The notes below the pieces were generated by a model. The model was given only the letters and a program-made list of their open reading frames with translations, ran no database searches and was not told where the DNA came from. 64,000 nt of DNA from Spirosoma endbachense (GTDB taxonomy: Bacteria; Bacteroidota; Bacteroidia; Cytophagales; Spirosomataceae), in contig NZ_CP045997.1 in NCBI RefSeq assembly GCF_010233585.1, positions 8,049,896 to 8,113,895 on the forward strand. Reading direction: 5' to 3'. Shown one piece after another: positions 8,801-16,822 of this stretch; positions within the stretch are counted from its first letter, which is position 1, and every line of letters starts with the position of its first letter. A program made the translations under genes and the position numbers.

Positions 8801-10051
8801 ATGGTGAAGCCTGCTAGCGACGGTGATCAACCGGCTAAACCCGCAACGATCACCCGCCGAACTTTATTGGGTGGAGCTGCTACTGCCGCTGTAGCGGTGG
8901 TACAAACCTCGTTTGCAAAGGGTTTGCAGATTGGTATTCCCCAGATTTCCGACGATCCAACGAAGCAGATGGGCGTTCCGCCGGGTAAGGTTGGAACACG
9001 GTCGTCATTTGAGAAACTGGCAAAAAATGCCTCCGATATTTCGTCGCGGTCGCCGTTGCAGGATTTGTACGGCACCATCACTCCTTCGGATCTGCATTTC
9101 GAGCGGCATCACAATGGGGTCCCGGCAATCGATCCGGCCAAATACGAACTGCTTATTCACGGCCTGGTCGAACGCCCAACGGTGTTCACACTGGCTGATC
9201 TGAAACGGTTTCCGTCGGTATCGCGCATTGCCTTTCTGGAATGTTCCGGCAATTTTCGTACGGGCAAAGAAACCATGTCTCCGCAGGAAATTTGTGGCCT
9301 CACCAGTCAGAGTGAATGGACCGGTGTGCTGCTTTCAACGCTGTTTCGGGAAGTGGGCGTAAAGCCCGGCTCCAACTGGTTTCTGGCTGAGGGCGGTGAT
9401 GCTGCGCTGATGACCCGCAGCATTCCGACCAGCAAAGGCTGGAACGATGCCATCATTGCCTATGCGCAGAATGGCGAAGCGCTTCGGCCTGAACAGGGCT
9501 ATCCGGTGCGGCTATTTCTGCCCGGTTGGGAAGGGAATACAAGCGTCAAATGGCTACGTCGGCTTGAACTGGGTGACGCTCCCTGGCAAACCCGAGAGGA
9601 AACCTCGAAATACTCAGAAGGCATTAAAGGAGGCAAAATCCGGCAATTTAGCTTTGACATCGACGCCCGATCGATCATTACCTTTCCGGCTTATCCGGTT
9701 CAGATTCAGAAAGGCTGGATCGAAATTCGGGGGCTGGCCTGGAGCGGTCGCGGAAAAGTGAGCCGGGTAGAGGTCAGTACAGATGCCGGTAAAAACTGGA
9801 AACTGGCTGATTTACAGGAGCCCATTCTGGATAAAGCACATGTACGATTCCGGCACCTGTGGCAATGGAATGGATCTGAAACCGAGATCATGAGCCGCGT
9901 AACCGACGAGACGGGCTACGTACAGCCAACGTTCGCCCAACTCATTGACGCACGGGGCGCCGATACTGGAGGCTATCATTTTAACCCGATTACGGTATGG
10001 CAAATCAAACCCGATGGGCGTGTGCTGAACCGGCCCGAAAATTTTCGATAA
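8801..10051 (+). CDS. soxC: SoxC-like molybdopterin sulfite/sulfane dehydrogenase
   Basis: Periplasmic molybdenum enzyme of the sulfite-oxidase fold, 416 residues. A Tat signal with twin Arg19-Arg20 (TRRTLLGG) precedes an Ala-rich hydrophobic stretch. The Moco-binding domain follows, with the molybdenum-ligating Cys148 in FLECSGNFR and long SoxC-like blocks (GLTSQSEWTGVLLSTL, NGEALRPEQGYPVRLFLPGW, TREETSKYSEGIKGGK). The C-terminal Mo-co dimerisation domain (RVEVSTDAGKNWKLADLQEP, VTDETGYVQPT) is complete. SoxC with SoxD oxidises the sulfane sulfur of SoxY-bound intermediates; related SorA enzymes oxidise free sulfite. No soxXYZAB genes are in this window, so a free-sulfite role is equally possible. 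It is cotranscribed with the cytochrome and two anion transporters. Confidence 0.85.
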   Translation: MVKPASDGDQPAKPATITRRTLLGGAATAAVAVVQTSFAKGLQIGIPQISDDPTKQMGVPPGKVGTRSSFEKLAKNASDISSRSPLQDLYGTITPSDLHFERHHNGVPAIDPAKYELLIHGLVERPTVFTLADLKRFPSVSRIAFLECSGNFRTGKETMSPQEICGLTSQSEWTGVLLSTLFREVGVKPGSNWFLAEGGDAALMTRSIPTSKGWNDAIIAYAQNGEALRPEQGYPVRLFLPGWEGNTSVKWLRRLELGDAPWQTREETSKYSEGIKGGKIRQFSFDIDARSIITFPAYPVQIQKGWIEIRGLAWSGRGKVSRVEVSTDAGKNWKLADLQEPILDKAHVRFRHLWQWNGSETEIMSRVTDETGYVQPTFAQLIDARGADTGGYHFNPITVWQIKPDGRVLNRPENFR

Positions 10052-10057
10052 GCGATT

Positions 10058-11560
10058 ATGGAAAATACGACAATTCCCGAATTAGTCCATCCTGCCACTG
10101 TTCGAAGAACCGTATTGCCTGCACACTGGCCGAAATATAGCCTGTTGCTGGCCGGACCACTGCTCTTTTGGGTATTGGGTTACAGCAATTTGTTGCCAGT
10201 TGCGCCAAAAATGCAGCTGGTTATTGGTGTTGCAGTCTGGATGATGGTCTGGTGGATCAGCGAGGTAGTAGCCTTACCCGTGACGGCTTTTTTACCCATA
10301 GTGCTGTTCCCGGCGCTGGGTATTCTGGATCTGCCGACTACAGCCGCCAACTACACCAATCCCACGATCCTGCTGTTTCTGTCGGGCTTTGTGTTTGCGC
10401 TGGCGGTTGAACGGCACAATCTGCACACCCGCATTGCACTTCACATCGTGCGTCTGATCGGTACGGCCAGCCACCGGCTGGTGCTGGGCTTTATGGTGGC
10501 TACGGCTTTTGTCAGTATGTGGGTGAACAATACGGCGGCTGCGCTGCTGATGCTGCCCATTGCGCAGTCGGTGCTTCATTTACTGGAAGACGATTTCCGG
10601 CGGGCGGGTCAGGAGCGCCAGTTTCGCCCTTTTGCGGTGAGTTTGCTGCTTGGCCTGGCCTATTCAGCCAGTATCGGAGGTATTGCCACCACCATTGGCA
10701 CACCGACCAATGGCGTGTTGCTGGGTTTCCTGCGCGATTCCTACAAAACCGATATTTCGTTTACGGGCTGGTTTGTTGTCGGATTTCCACTGGCAGTATT
10801 GATGCTCACGGCCACATACCTCATTCTGGTCCGGCTCCTGTTTCCGGTGAGAGGCCATGCGTTGCCTGATGCATCGGCCATCATTCGAGATAAACTGACG
10901 GCATTGGGACCGATACGATATTCCGAATACGCTGTCAGTGGGCTGTTTTTGCTTACGGCCATTGGTTGGGTTTTTAGGGCGTTGTTCGTGAAGTGGCTGG
11001 GAGCCGATTTTCTGAATGACACGATCATTGGCATGAGCGGTGCTTTACTGCTCTTTCTGACTCCCGACCCGACCAGTAATACTGGTCTATTATTCGACTG
11101 GAGTAGTATGAATAAGTTACCCTGGGGTATTCTGTTCATGATCGGCGGAGGGCTGGCGCTGGCCAAAACGCTCGAAAGTTCCGGCATTATCGGACTGATC
11201 GGCGATACCGTTGCGTCGTCTGGTTCGCATGACTACAGCGGATTGCTTGTCGCGCTGGTAGGCATCACCTTGCTACTGAAAATAATCATTGCCAATACGC
11301 CACTGGCAACGGCGGCTCTTCCGATGGTTTTTGGGATTGCTACGGCCACCGGTATCGATCCGATTCTACTGGGCGCCCCCGTGACGTTTGCAGCTAGTTT
11401 TGCGTTCGTGCTGCCCATGTCGACACCACCGAACGCCATTGTGCTGGCAACCAGCCAGGTTACGATTCGGGATATGATCAAAGCCGGGTTACTACTGGCA
11501 TTGGTAGGTTTCCTGCTGCTGATTGCGTTTGGCGGAGCCTACAAATGGATGACCAACTGA
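10058..11560 (+). CDS. DASS/SLC13-family anion:sodium symporter
   Basis: Inner-membrane transporter of 500 residues with about a dozen hydrophobic helices. The two SNT-type motifs of the divalent anion:Na+ symporter family are visible: WVNNTAAALLMLPIAQ followed by GIATTIGTPTNGVLLGF in the first half, and IIANTPLATAALPMVFGIA followed by FVLPMSTPPNAIVLA in the second. Family members carry dicarboxylates, phosphate or sulfate. Its position 6 bp after soxC and 53 bp before a YeiH-type gene favours sulfate or a sulfonate as substrate, but this is inference. Confidence 0.85.
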   Translation: MENTTIPELVHPATVRRTVLPAHWPKYSLLLAGPLLFWVLGYSNLLPVAPKMQLVIGVAVWMMVWWISEVVALPVTAFLPIVLFPALGILDLPTTAANYTNPTILLFLSGFVFALAVERHNLHTRIALHIVRLIGTASHRLVLGFMVATAFVSMWVNNTAAALLMLPIAQSVLHLLEDDFRRAGQERQFRPFAVSLLLGLAYSASIGGIATTIGTPTNGVLLGFLRDSYKTDISFTGWFVVGFPLAVLMLTATYLILVRLLFPVRGHALPDASAIIRDKLTALGPIRYSEYAVSGLFLLTAIGWVFRALFVKWLGADFLNDTIIGMSGALLLFLTPDPTSNTGLLFDWSSMNKLPWGILFMIGGGLALAKTLESSGIIGLIGDTVASSGSHDYSGLLVALVGITLLLKIIIANTPLATAALPMVFGIATATGIDPILLGAPVTFAASFAFVLPMSTPPNAIVLATSQVTIRDMIKAGLLLALVGFLLLIAFGGAYKWMTN

Positions 11561-11613
11561 ACAGACCTGAACCACAAGACAAAACGAATTAACCTTTCTC
11601 AAAAATAAATCAA

Positions 11614-12888
11614 ATGGAAACTGTTGCTGAACCAATCACTAAAACTAATCCTACACTAACCGAAGACTGGACCGTCGTGGTGCTCGGCCTGCTGATTATT
11701 GCCCTTTCGCTTTCGGGTGTAGTGATTCCTGCGCCTGCGTTTGGCTGGAAAGAGGGAAGTGATCTGACAGCTACGGTGTTGAGTGCCAAAAACGGACTGA
11801 TAATTCTCGAACAATTCGGTTTCACGTATGCCATTGCCCTCATTGGTGCCATTTTAACGGGCAAGCCATTGCGGTCCACGCTGTTCGGATTTCCAATCAT
11901 TTTTGGGCTGACAGTACTGGCCCTGGTGCTGGCTGGAAATAAAACGCTGAAAGATCTGAACCTGGAAGCAGTCATTTTCAGCTTAGGCATTGGTTTGCTG
12001 GTGGGTAATCTGGTTCAACTACCCGACTGGCTGAAGGGCGCACTGGCTACGGAGTTGTTCGTCAAAATAGGGTTGGTATTGCTGGGAACGACTGTCATTT
12101 TTGGTGATATTCTGAAAGCCGGATCACTAGGATTGGTGCAGGCTCTGGTCGTGGTGGTGTCGGTCTGGTATTTTGCCTACTGGATCAGTAAACGGCTGAA
12201 AATAGACGATGAACTGACCATGATGCTGGCGTCGGCCGTGTCGATCTGTGGGGTGTCAGCAGCCATTGCAACCTCGGGAGCGATTCAGGGCGATAGCAAA
12301 AAGCTTTCCTATGTTATTTCGCTGGTACTGATTACGGCGATTCCAATGATGTTGTTCATGCCCTATGCAGCGCACGCGCTCGGTTTGTCGCCGGAGGTAA
12401 CGGGAGCCTGGCTGGGCGGAACGATCGATACAACCGGTGCGGTTGTGGCATCAGGAACATTAGCGGGCGATGAGGCTTTAAAAATCAGTACCATTGTCAA
12501 ATTTTCGCAGAATGTGTTGCTGGGCGTGGCCGCTTTTGCCATTAGCGTATACTGGACCTATACTAAAAACCAGTCTGCCGATGTGCAGACCAGTAAACCA
12601 ACTTTGGGCGTCATCTGGGAGCGATTTCCGAAGTTTATTCTGGGCTTTCTGGGAGCATCATTGCTGTTTTCTTTTGTGTTGGATGCGGAAACGGTAGACA
12701 GCGTAAAAGGAAGTCTAAAAAGCCTTCAGGGACTATGGTTTGCGCTGGCCTTCACCAGCATTGGCCTTGAAACCCGCTTTGCGGATCTGTTCAAAGCCGA
12801 CAATCGCCGACCGCTTTACGCCTTTTTGATTGCCCAGACATTCAATATTTTTATCACGCTAATAATCGCGTATTTTCTGTTTCGGTAA
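11614..12888 (+). CDS. YeiH-family putative sulfate exporter
   Basis: Inner-membrane protein of 424 residues with about ten helices, of the YeiH / conserved hypothetical 698 family. Landmarks are ELFVKIGLVLLGTTVIFGDIL, the conserved SICGVSAAIATSGAI block and GAWLGGTIDTTGAVVASG. The usual family His in the GGTIHD stretch is replaced here by GGTIDT. Members are annotated as putative sulfate exporters and are often found near taurine, sulfite or cysteate metabolism. As the last gene of the operon it could remove sulfate or sulfite formed by oxidation. The transport direction is not proven for this family in general. Confidence 0.8.
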   Translation: METVAEPITKTNPTLTEDWTVVVLGLLIIALSLSGVVIPAPAFGWKEGSDLTATVLSAKNGLIILEQFGFTYAIALIGAILTGKPLRSTLFGFPIIFGLTVLALVLAGNKTLKDLNLEAVIFSLGIGLLVGNLVQLPDWLKGALATELFVKIGLVLLGTTVIFGDILKAGSLGLVQALVVVVSVWYFAYWISKRLKIDDELTMMLASAVSICGVSAAIATSGAIQGDSKKLSYVISLVLITAIPMMLFMPYAAHALGLSPEVTGAWLGGTIDTTGAVVASGTLAGDEALKISTIVKFSQNVLLGVAAFAISVYWTYTKNQSADVQTSKPTLGVIWERFPKFILGFLGASLLFSFVLDAETVDSVKGSLKSLQGLWFALAFTSIGLETRFADLFKADNRRPLYAFLIAQTFNIFITLIIAYFLFR

Positions 12889-12895
12889 GCTTTAC

Positions 12896-12920
12896 GATCG
12901 GGCTGGATGCTGGCCCGATT
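12896..12920 (+). terminator. Weak terminator-like hairpin after the sulfur operon
   Basis: ATCGGGC (12897-12903) pairs with GCCCGAT (12913-12919) just after the yeiH-type stop codon. There is no T-run after it, so it may be a 3'-end stabiliser or a weak terminator. Its position at the end of a nine-gene operon supports an end-of-transcript role. Confidence 0.4.
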
Positions 12921-13004
12921 GCAGTAAATTCTACGCTGACCAGCGGGTGAAGTAGTAAATTTTCAAGAAAAGTATTCTTTTCTTATAGATTATATAGGAA
13001 TTTG

Positions 13005-13036
13005 TTGCTTTTTTGAAAACAGAGGCTCTATATTTG
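13005..13036 (+). promoter_or_regulatory. Bacteroidota-type promoter for the riboswitch-susC transcript
   Basis: The -7 element TATATTTG (13029-13036) matches TAnnTTTG exactly. A TTG at 13005-13007 lies 21 bp upstream, in the place of the -33 TTTG box. The predicted start near 13043 leaves about 26 nt before the riboswitch P1 helix. A near-palindrome TTCTTATA/TATAGGAA (about 12981-13000) sits just upstream and could be an operator. Confidence 0.65.
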
Positions 13037-13068
13037 AATCGTCTTACACTTACTACCTGCAAAGTAGC

Positions 13069-13176
13069 TGTGGATTTATACCGAAAGGGGGAGAGACAGG
13101 CTCATTGAACCCTTAGCAACGTTCCAGTTGGAAACCGTGCTAACCTGCCTAATTGGTTAGGAACTATAAATTTACA
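13069..13176 (+). ncRNA. SAM-I (S-box) riboswitch aptamer
   Basis: The core has the S-box order of elements. P1 is TGTGGATTTATA (13069-13080) paired with TATAAATTTACA (13165-13176). Next come the conserved ACCGAAAGGGG-GAGAGACAGGCTC block, TTGAACCCTTAGCAAC, a P3 hairpin GTTCC-agtt-GGAA(A)C, the conserved CCGTGCTAACCTGCC segment and a P4 hairpin CCTAA-ttgg-TTAGG (13148-13161). Binding of S-adenosylmethionine should reduce expression of the downstream genes. No clear intrinsic terminator follows, so the expression platform may act on translation of the leader ORF at 13196 or on the leader structure. I assign this from motif order and pairing; a covariance-model search was not run. Confidence 0.88.
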
Positions 13177-13195
13177 CCCGCTCCGGCGGACAGGC

Positions 13196-13282
13196 ATGAT
13201 TACCCAAACATCTTCTTCCGGCTCCTGTAGAATCAGGAATTCACGCAATTTGGCTCTACAATTCTGTTGTTGCCTTTGTTGA
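13196..13282 (+). CDS. Cys-rich leader peptide (28 codons), candidate cysteine attenuator
   Basis: A short ORF starts at ATG 13196 and stops at TGA 13280-13282. A GGCGGA tract 5 nt before the ATG could serve as ribosome-binding site. The peptide begins MITQTSSSGSC and ends LALQFCCCLC, with five Cys in 28 residues, four of them in the last five codons. It lies 20 nt after the SAM-I aptamer and 187 nt before susC. By analogy with cysteine-responsive leader peptides that place Cys runs just before the stop, a ribosome starved for Cys-tRNA would stall here and change the structure downstream. The 13282-13305 alternative pairs overlap the stop codon, which fits. No protein family is recognised; the role is inferred. 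Confidence 0.6.
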   Translation: MITQTSSSGSCRIRNSRNLALQFCCCLC

Positions 13283-13382
13283 TTGGCGGACCAATGATCT
13301 ATTGGCTGTACTGTTGATTGATTATTCGTAACTCCATCTCGATACGTCGGCTAAATAGCTCCCGCTGATTTATTCTGTATCA

Positions 13383-13411
13383 ATATATTCTACTTAATAT
13401 ATAGAATATAT
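13383..13411. promoter_or_regulatory. Perfect AT-rich palindrome upstream of the second susC
   Basis: ATATATTCTA (13383-13392) and TAGAATATAT (13402-13411) are perfect inverted repeats with a 9-bp spacer, ending 57 bp before susC. Related TATTCTA/TAGAATA-like sequences occur at 65-80 and about 12981-13000, all near promoters of the sulfur-linked transcripts. It could be an operator for a dimeric repressor or an mRNA hairpin; I cannot tell which. Confidence 0.45.
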
Positions 13412-13468
13412 GTATTAATAATTATTCCTGTGAACTCACCACCAGTTTACGGTCTAGACACAAACACC

Positions 13469-16400
13469 ATGACACACAAAGTTTTACGCACGTTTTACCG
13501 CTTACTGCATTTGAGCATTGCCCTTTTATGGCTTTCACAAAATGCTCTAGCCCAGGGACAGTCGGTTTCTGGAACAATCAGGGACAAAGCAACCGGAGAA
13601 GGGTTGTCCGGAGTATCTGTTGTAGTGAAGGGGACAACCACAGGCACAACATCTGACCAGGAAGGACGATTTAAATTGAACGCTCCCTCAAACGCAACCC
13701 TGATTTTCTCATTCATTGGCTATTCATCTGTGGAGCAACCCGTACAGGGCCGAACAGCTTTTTCAATTGATCTGAGTGCCGATACGAAGCAACTCAGCGA
13801 AGTGATGGTGGTTGGCTATGGTACGCAGACAAAAGCCGAATTTACGGGATCGGCTGTGCGGGTCAACGGCGACGCGATCAAACAACAACCCGTACAAAGT
13901 TTCGATCAGGCCCTTCAGGGGCGGGCCGCCGGAGTAAGTATTGCGCAGCCCAATGGCGTACTCAACAATCCGCCCGTGATCCGGATTCGCGGAGTAAATT
14001 CAATCTCGCTGAGTTCGTATCCACTGGTTGTGGTCGATGGTATTCCTATCAATACGGGAAATGTGTCGGCTAGTACGGCTGTACCCAACAACCCGCTCGG
14101 CGACATCAATCCCGCCGATATTGAATCGATCGATGTGCTGAAAGATGCCGCTTCGACTTCCATTTACGGTTCACGGGCTGCTGCGGGTGTGTTGCTGATC
14201 ACCACCAAGCGCGGAAAAGAAGGGAAGCCACGGATCAGCTATGAGACCTGGGTTGGCTCTTCCGAAACGGTTCGGCTACCCAAGCTATTGAACGCTGAAC
14301 AATACATCGCCATCAAGAATGAAGCTGTTTTGAATGCCAAGATTCTGGGCGGTAATCAGAACAACGACAATGTTGCATCGGCACTTTTCTTTCAGAATAA
14401 TAATCCCGATGGTTCTCCTATCGACACCCGGTGGTACGATTACATCTACCGGACGGGGGTATCGCAAAGCCACAATATCAGCGTATCGGGTGGTACAAAA
14501 TCAACGACCTATTATTTCTCTGCCAACTACACCAAGCAGCAGGGAATTCTGAAAGGAAATGATTTTAACCGGAAAGGTGCCCGATTTAATATCGATCAGG
14601 ACATTACAAACTGGCTGAAACTGAAAGCGAGCGTTTCCTATAATACCAGTTTCAATCTGTCGCCCTACTCGGGGTCAACCCCCAATACGACCTTCCTGCT
14701 GGTCTCGGCAGCCCGCCTGGCCATCGCCCTGCCACCAAATGTACCCGTCTATAATACAGATGGGAGCTATAGCATCAATCCCGCCAGCCCGAACACAATT
14801 GGCATGGGCAACAATCAGGTGATCAGTAATTTCGGAAACCCGGTAGCACTGCTGGATTTAAACCGGTATTCATCCGAAAACGACCGGATCATCGGTAGTT
14901 TCAGCGCGAATGCCAAACTGCTGAAGAACCTCGACTTTACAACGACTTACTCCATTGACCGTCTGCGAACTGATAACATCAGTTTCGATAGTCCGATTCA
15001 GGGGAATGGCTATTCGAGCAAGGGCTCGGCCACCAACGTCAGTGCCGTTCGCGATAACTGGGACTGGGCCAATACACTGACATATAATGAGACCTTTGGC
15101 AGCAAACATGCCCTGTCGGTTCTGGCGGGATATGACGTGCAGAAGTTTAATAATTCATCCTGGGGGGCCACCCGCACGCAGACGTCTGATCCATTTTTTC
15201 AGAATTATCAGGGGAACTGGGGCTCGATTACGGCCTCAAACAACGACCTGAATGAGCGGGCTTATCTGTCGTTCTTTTCGCGGCTGACGTATGATCTGAG
15301 TAAGAAATATTTCGCTACCATCAACTTCCGGCGGGATGGTAACTCAGCCCTGGGAACCGGTCGGAAATACGGAAACTTCGGCGGAGTATCGGCCGGGTGG
15401 GCCTTATCGGAGGAGCCATTCTATAAAAACTCACGACTGTCCACAACTCTCAGTAATGTTAAACTCCGGGCCAGCTGGGGCCGGGTCGGTAATGGTAACC
15501 TGAGCGATTCGTATAGCTCACTGGAATTGTATAGTGGCTCGCTGTATGGGAATGTGCCGACCTGGTCGATTTCGCAGGCGGGTAACCCCAACTTAGGCTG
15601 GGAAACCAGCGACCAGACGAACATCGGTGCTGATCTGGGCTTCCTCAACGACCGCGTACAGGTTGAACTGACGTATTTTAATAACAATGTCAACGGTCTG
15701 ATTCTGAGTGCTCCACAGGCCGTATCGAAAGGCATTCCCAGTAATTCGATTCTGGGTAATGTCGGGGCCATGTACAACCAGGGCATTGAACTGGGTATTA
15801 CTGGAACCGTTGTTCGGAAAGGTGACTTTTCCTGGAATGCTTCGCTCAATTACACCAATCTGACCAATAAAGTAACGGCATTGTCGGATGGTAATACCGA
15901 CATCGTCGGAACAACCATGGTCGCCTATGAGGCCACGAACGTCACGCGGGTTGGCTATTCGGTGGGGAGTTTGTATGGGGCTAAAACGGCCGGAGTAAAT
16001 CCTGATAATGGCCGTCGCATTTTTATCAACGCCAAAGGCGAGAAAGTGCAGTATAGCCAGGTTGTGGCACCGGGCGAAAGCCAGTGGACGTACCTGGATG
16101 GCAAGACGGCCCCCGCCATTACGGGCGCAGACTATTACCTGATTGGCAATGCATTACCGAAATGGTACGGCGGCTTTTCCAATAATTTCAAGTACCGGAA
16201 TTTCGATGCTGGGTTTAACCTGACCTTTTCGGGTGGTAACCTGATCATGAACGGTACCCGTGCCACGCTGCTCGATCAGCGCGCTTATAATAACTCGACG
16301 GAGGTGCTGACACGCTGGCAGAAACCCGGTGACATTACCGATGTACCACGCCTGGTTTACAATGATCAGACATCGACTGGATCGTCGTTTCCCGTATCGA

Positions 16401-16660
16401 CCAATGCCGAAAAAGGTGATTTCCTCCGTCTGCAAACGGCATCGATCGGCTACCGGTTGCCAACTGCGCTGTTCGGTAAAACAGGGATTAGCTCGCTTCG
16501 TGTGTACGCTCAGGGTTCCAATCTGTTTTTACTGACGCCTTACAAAGGAGCTGATCCGGAATCATCCTCGAACGGTAATTCCAATACGACGCCGGGTGTA
16601 GAGAAAAATTCCATTGGCCAGGCCCGAACCTTTACCGTTGGGCTCAACGTGGGCTTTTAA
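13469..16660 (+). CDS. SusC-family TonB-dependent outer-membrane receptor (second pair, riboswitch-controlled)
   Basis: SusC/RagA-type transporter, about 1063 residues from ATG 13469. A GTG at 13430 would add 13 residues before the signal peptide and is less likely. The signal peptide ends near LSQNALAQ. A carboxypeptidase-regulatory-like domain follows (GTIRDKATGEGLSGVSVVVK), then the plug with LSEVMVVGYGTQTKAEFTG and the signature LKDAASTSIYGSRAAAGVLLITTKRG, read in two parts, and then the barrel. There is no STN domain, so control is by the SAM-I riboswitch and Cys-rich leader rather than by an anti-sigma factor. That makes a sulfur-containing substrate likely, for example a sulfonate, sulfate ester or methionine/cysteine derivative. 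No substrate can be read from the sequence. Confidence 0.9.
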   Translation: MTHKVLRTFYRLLHLSIALLWLSQNALAQGQSVSGTIRDKATGEGLSGVSVVVKGTTTGTTSDQEGRFKLNAPSNATLIFSFIGYSSVEQPVQGRTAFSIDLSADTKQLSEVMVVGYGTQTKAEFTGSAVRVNGDAIKQQPVQSFDQALQGRAAGVSIAQPNGVLNNPPVIRIRGVNSISLSSYPLVVVDGIPINTGNVSASTAVPNNPLGDINPADIESIDVLKDAASTSIYGSRAAAGVLLITTKRGKEGKPRISYETWVGSSETVRLPKLLNAEQYIAIKNEAVLNAKILGGNQNNDNVASALFFQNNNPDGSPIDTRWYDYIYRTGVSQSHNISVSGGTKSTTYYFSANYTKQQGILKGNDFNRKGARFNIDQDITNWLKLKASVSYNTSFNLSPYSGSTPNTTFLLVSAARLAIALPPNVPVYNTDGSYSINPASPNTIGMGNNQVISNFGNPVALLDLNRYSSENDRIIGSFSANAKLLKNLDFTTTYSIDRLRTDNISFDSPIQGNGYSSKGSATNVSAVRDNWDWANTLTYNETFGSKHALSVLAGYDVQKFNNSSWGATRTQTSDPFFQNYQGNWGSITASNNDLNERAYLSFFSRLTYDLSKKYFATINFRRDGNSALGTGRKYGNFGGVSAGWALSEEPFYKNSRLSTTLSNVKLRASWGRVGNGNLSDSYSSLELYSGSLYGNVPTWSISQAGNPNLGWETSDQTNIGADLGFLNDRVQVELTYFNNNVNGLILSAPQAVSKGIPSNSILGNVGAMYNQGIELGITGTVVRKGDFSWNASLNYTNLTNKVTALSDGNTDIVGTTMVAYEATNVTRVGYSVGSLYGAKTAGVNPDNGRRIFINAKGEKVQYSQVVAPGESQWTYLDGKTAPAITGADYYLIGNALPKWYGGFSNNFKYRNFDAGFNLTFSGGNLIMNGTRATLLDQRAYNNSTEVLTRWQKPGDITDVPRLVYNDQTSTGSSFPVSTNAEKGDFLRLQTASIGYRLPTALFGKTGISSLRVYAQGSNLFLLTPYKGADPESSSNGNSNTTPGVEKNSIGQARTFTVGLNVGF

Positions 16661-16697
16661 GCCGACTTTATATCGCATTCCACCAAGTAAAAAAGCT

Positions 16698-16802
16698 TGT
16701 AGTTTATGGTCTGTCGTTTATAGTACTTCTTGAAAGTCAATGTTTTAGTGAGCGAGTTGCAGGCCGTAAGCTAAACGCTATGAACGACAGCCATAAGCTA
16801 CA
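16698..16802. repeat. Long imperfect inverted repeat between susC and susD
   Basis: The left arm (16698-16723, TGTAGTTTATGGTCTGTCGT...) and right arm (16778-16802) are reverse complements apart from three single-base differences and one unpaired base. They enclose 54 nt. The element fills most of the 162-bp gap between the second susC and its susD, an unusually long gap for such a pair. It could fold in the mRNA and lower susD relative to susC expression, or be a miniature palindromic repeat. Confidence 0.7.
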
Positions 16803-16822
16803 TTAACCAGTATTTACCCCGC

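Larger units (their letters stand above)
13177..13468 (+). promoter_or_regulatory. Long structured leader between riboswitch and susC
   Basis: About 290 nt of untranslated leader separate the SAM aptamer from the susC ATG at 13469. It contains the Cys-rich leader ORF (13196-13282). At the end of that ORF three short elements ATTGG (13282-13286), CCAAT (13291-13295) and ATTGG (13301-13305) could form alternative hairpins. A perfect AT-rich palindrome lies at 13383-13411. No tRNA or other ORF is seen. Confidence 0.6.

Noticed and set aside
13430..13468. GTG at 13430 as start of the second susC
   Set aside because: It adds 13 residues before a clear signal peptide at ATG 13469 and has no support from the context.
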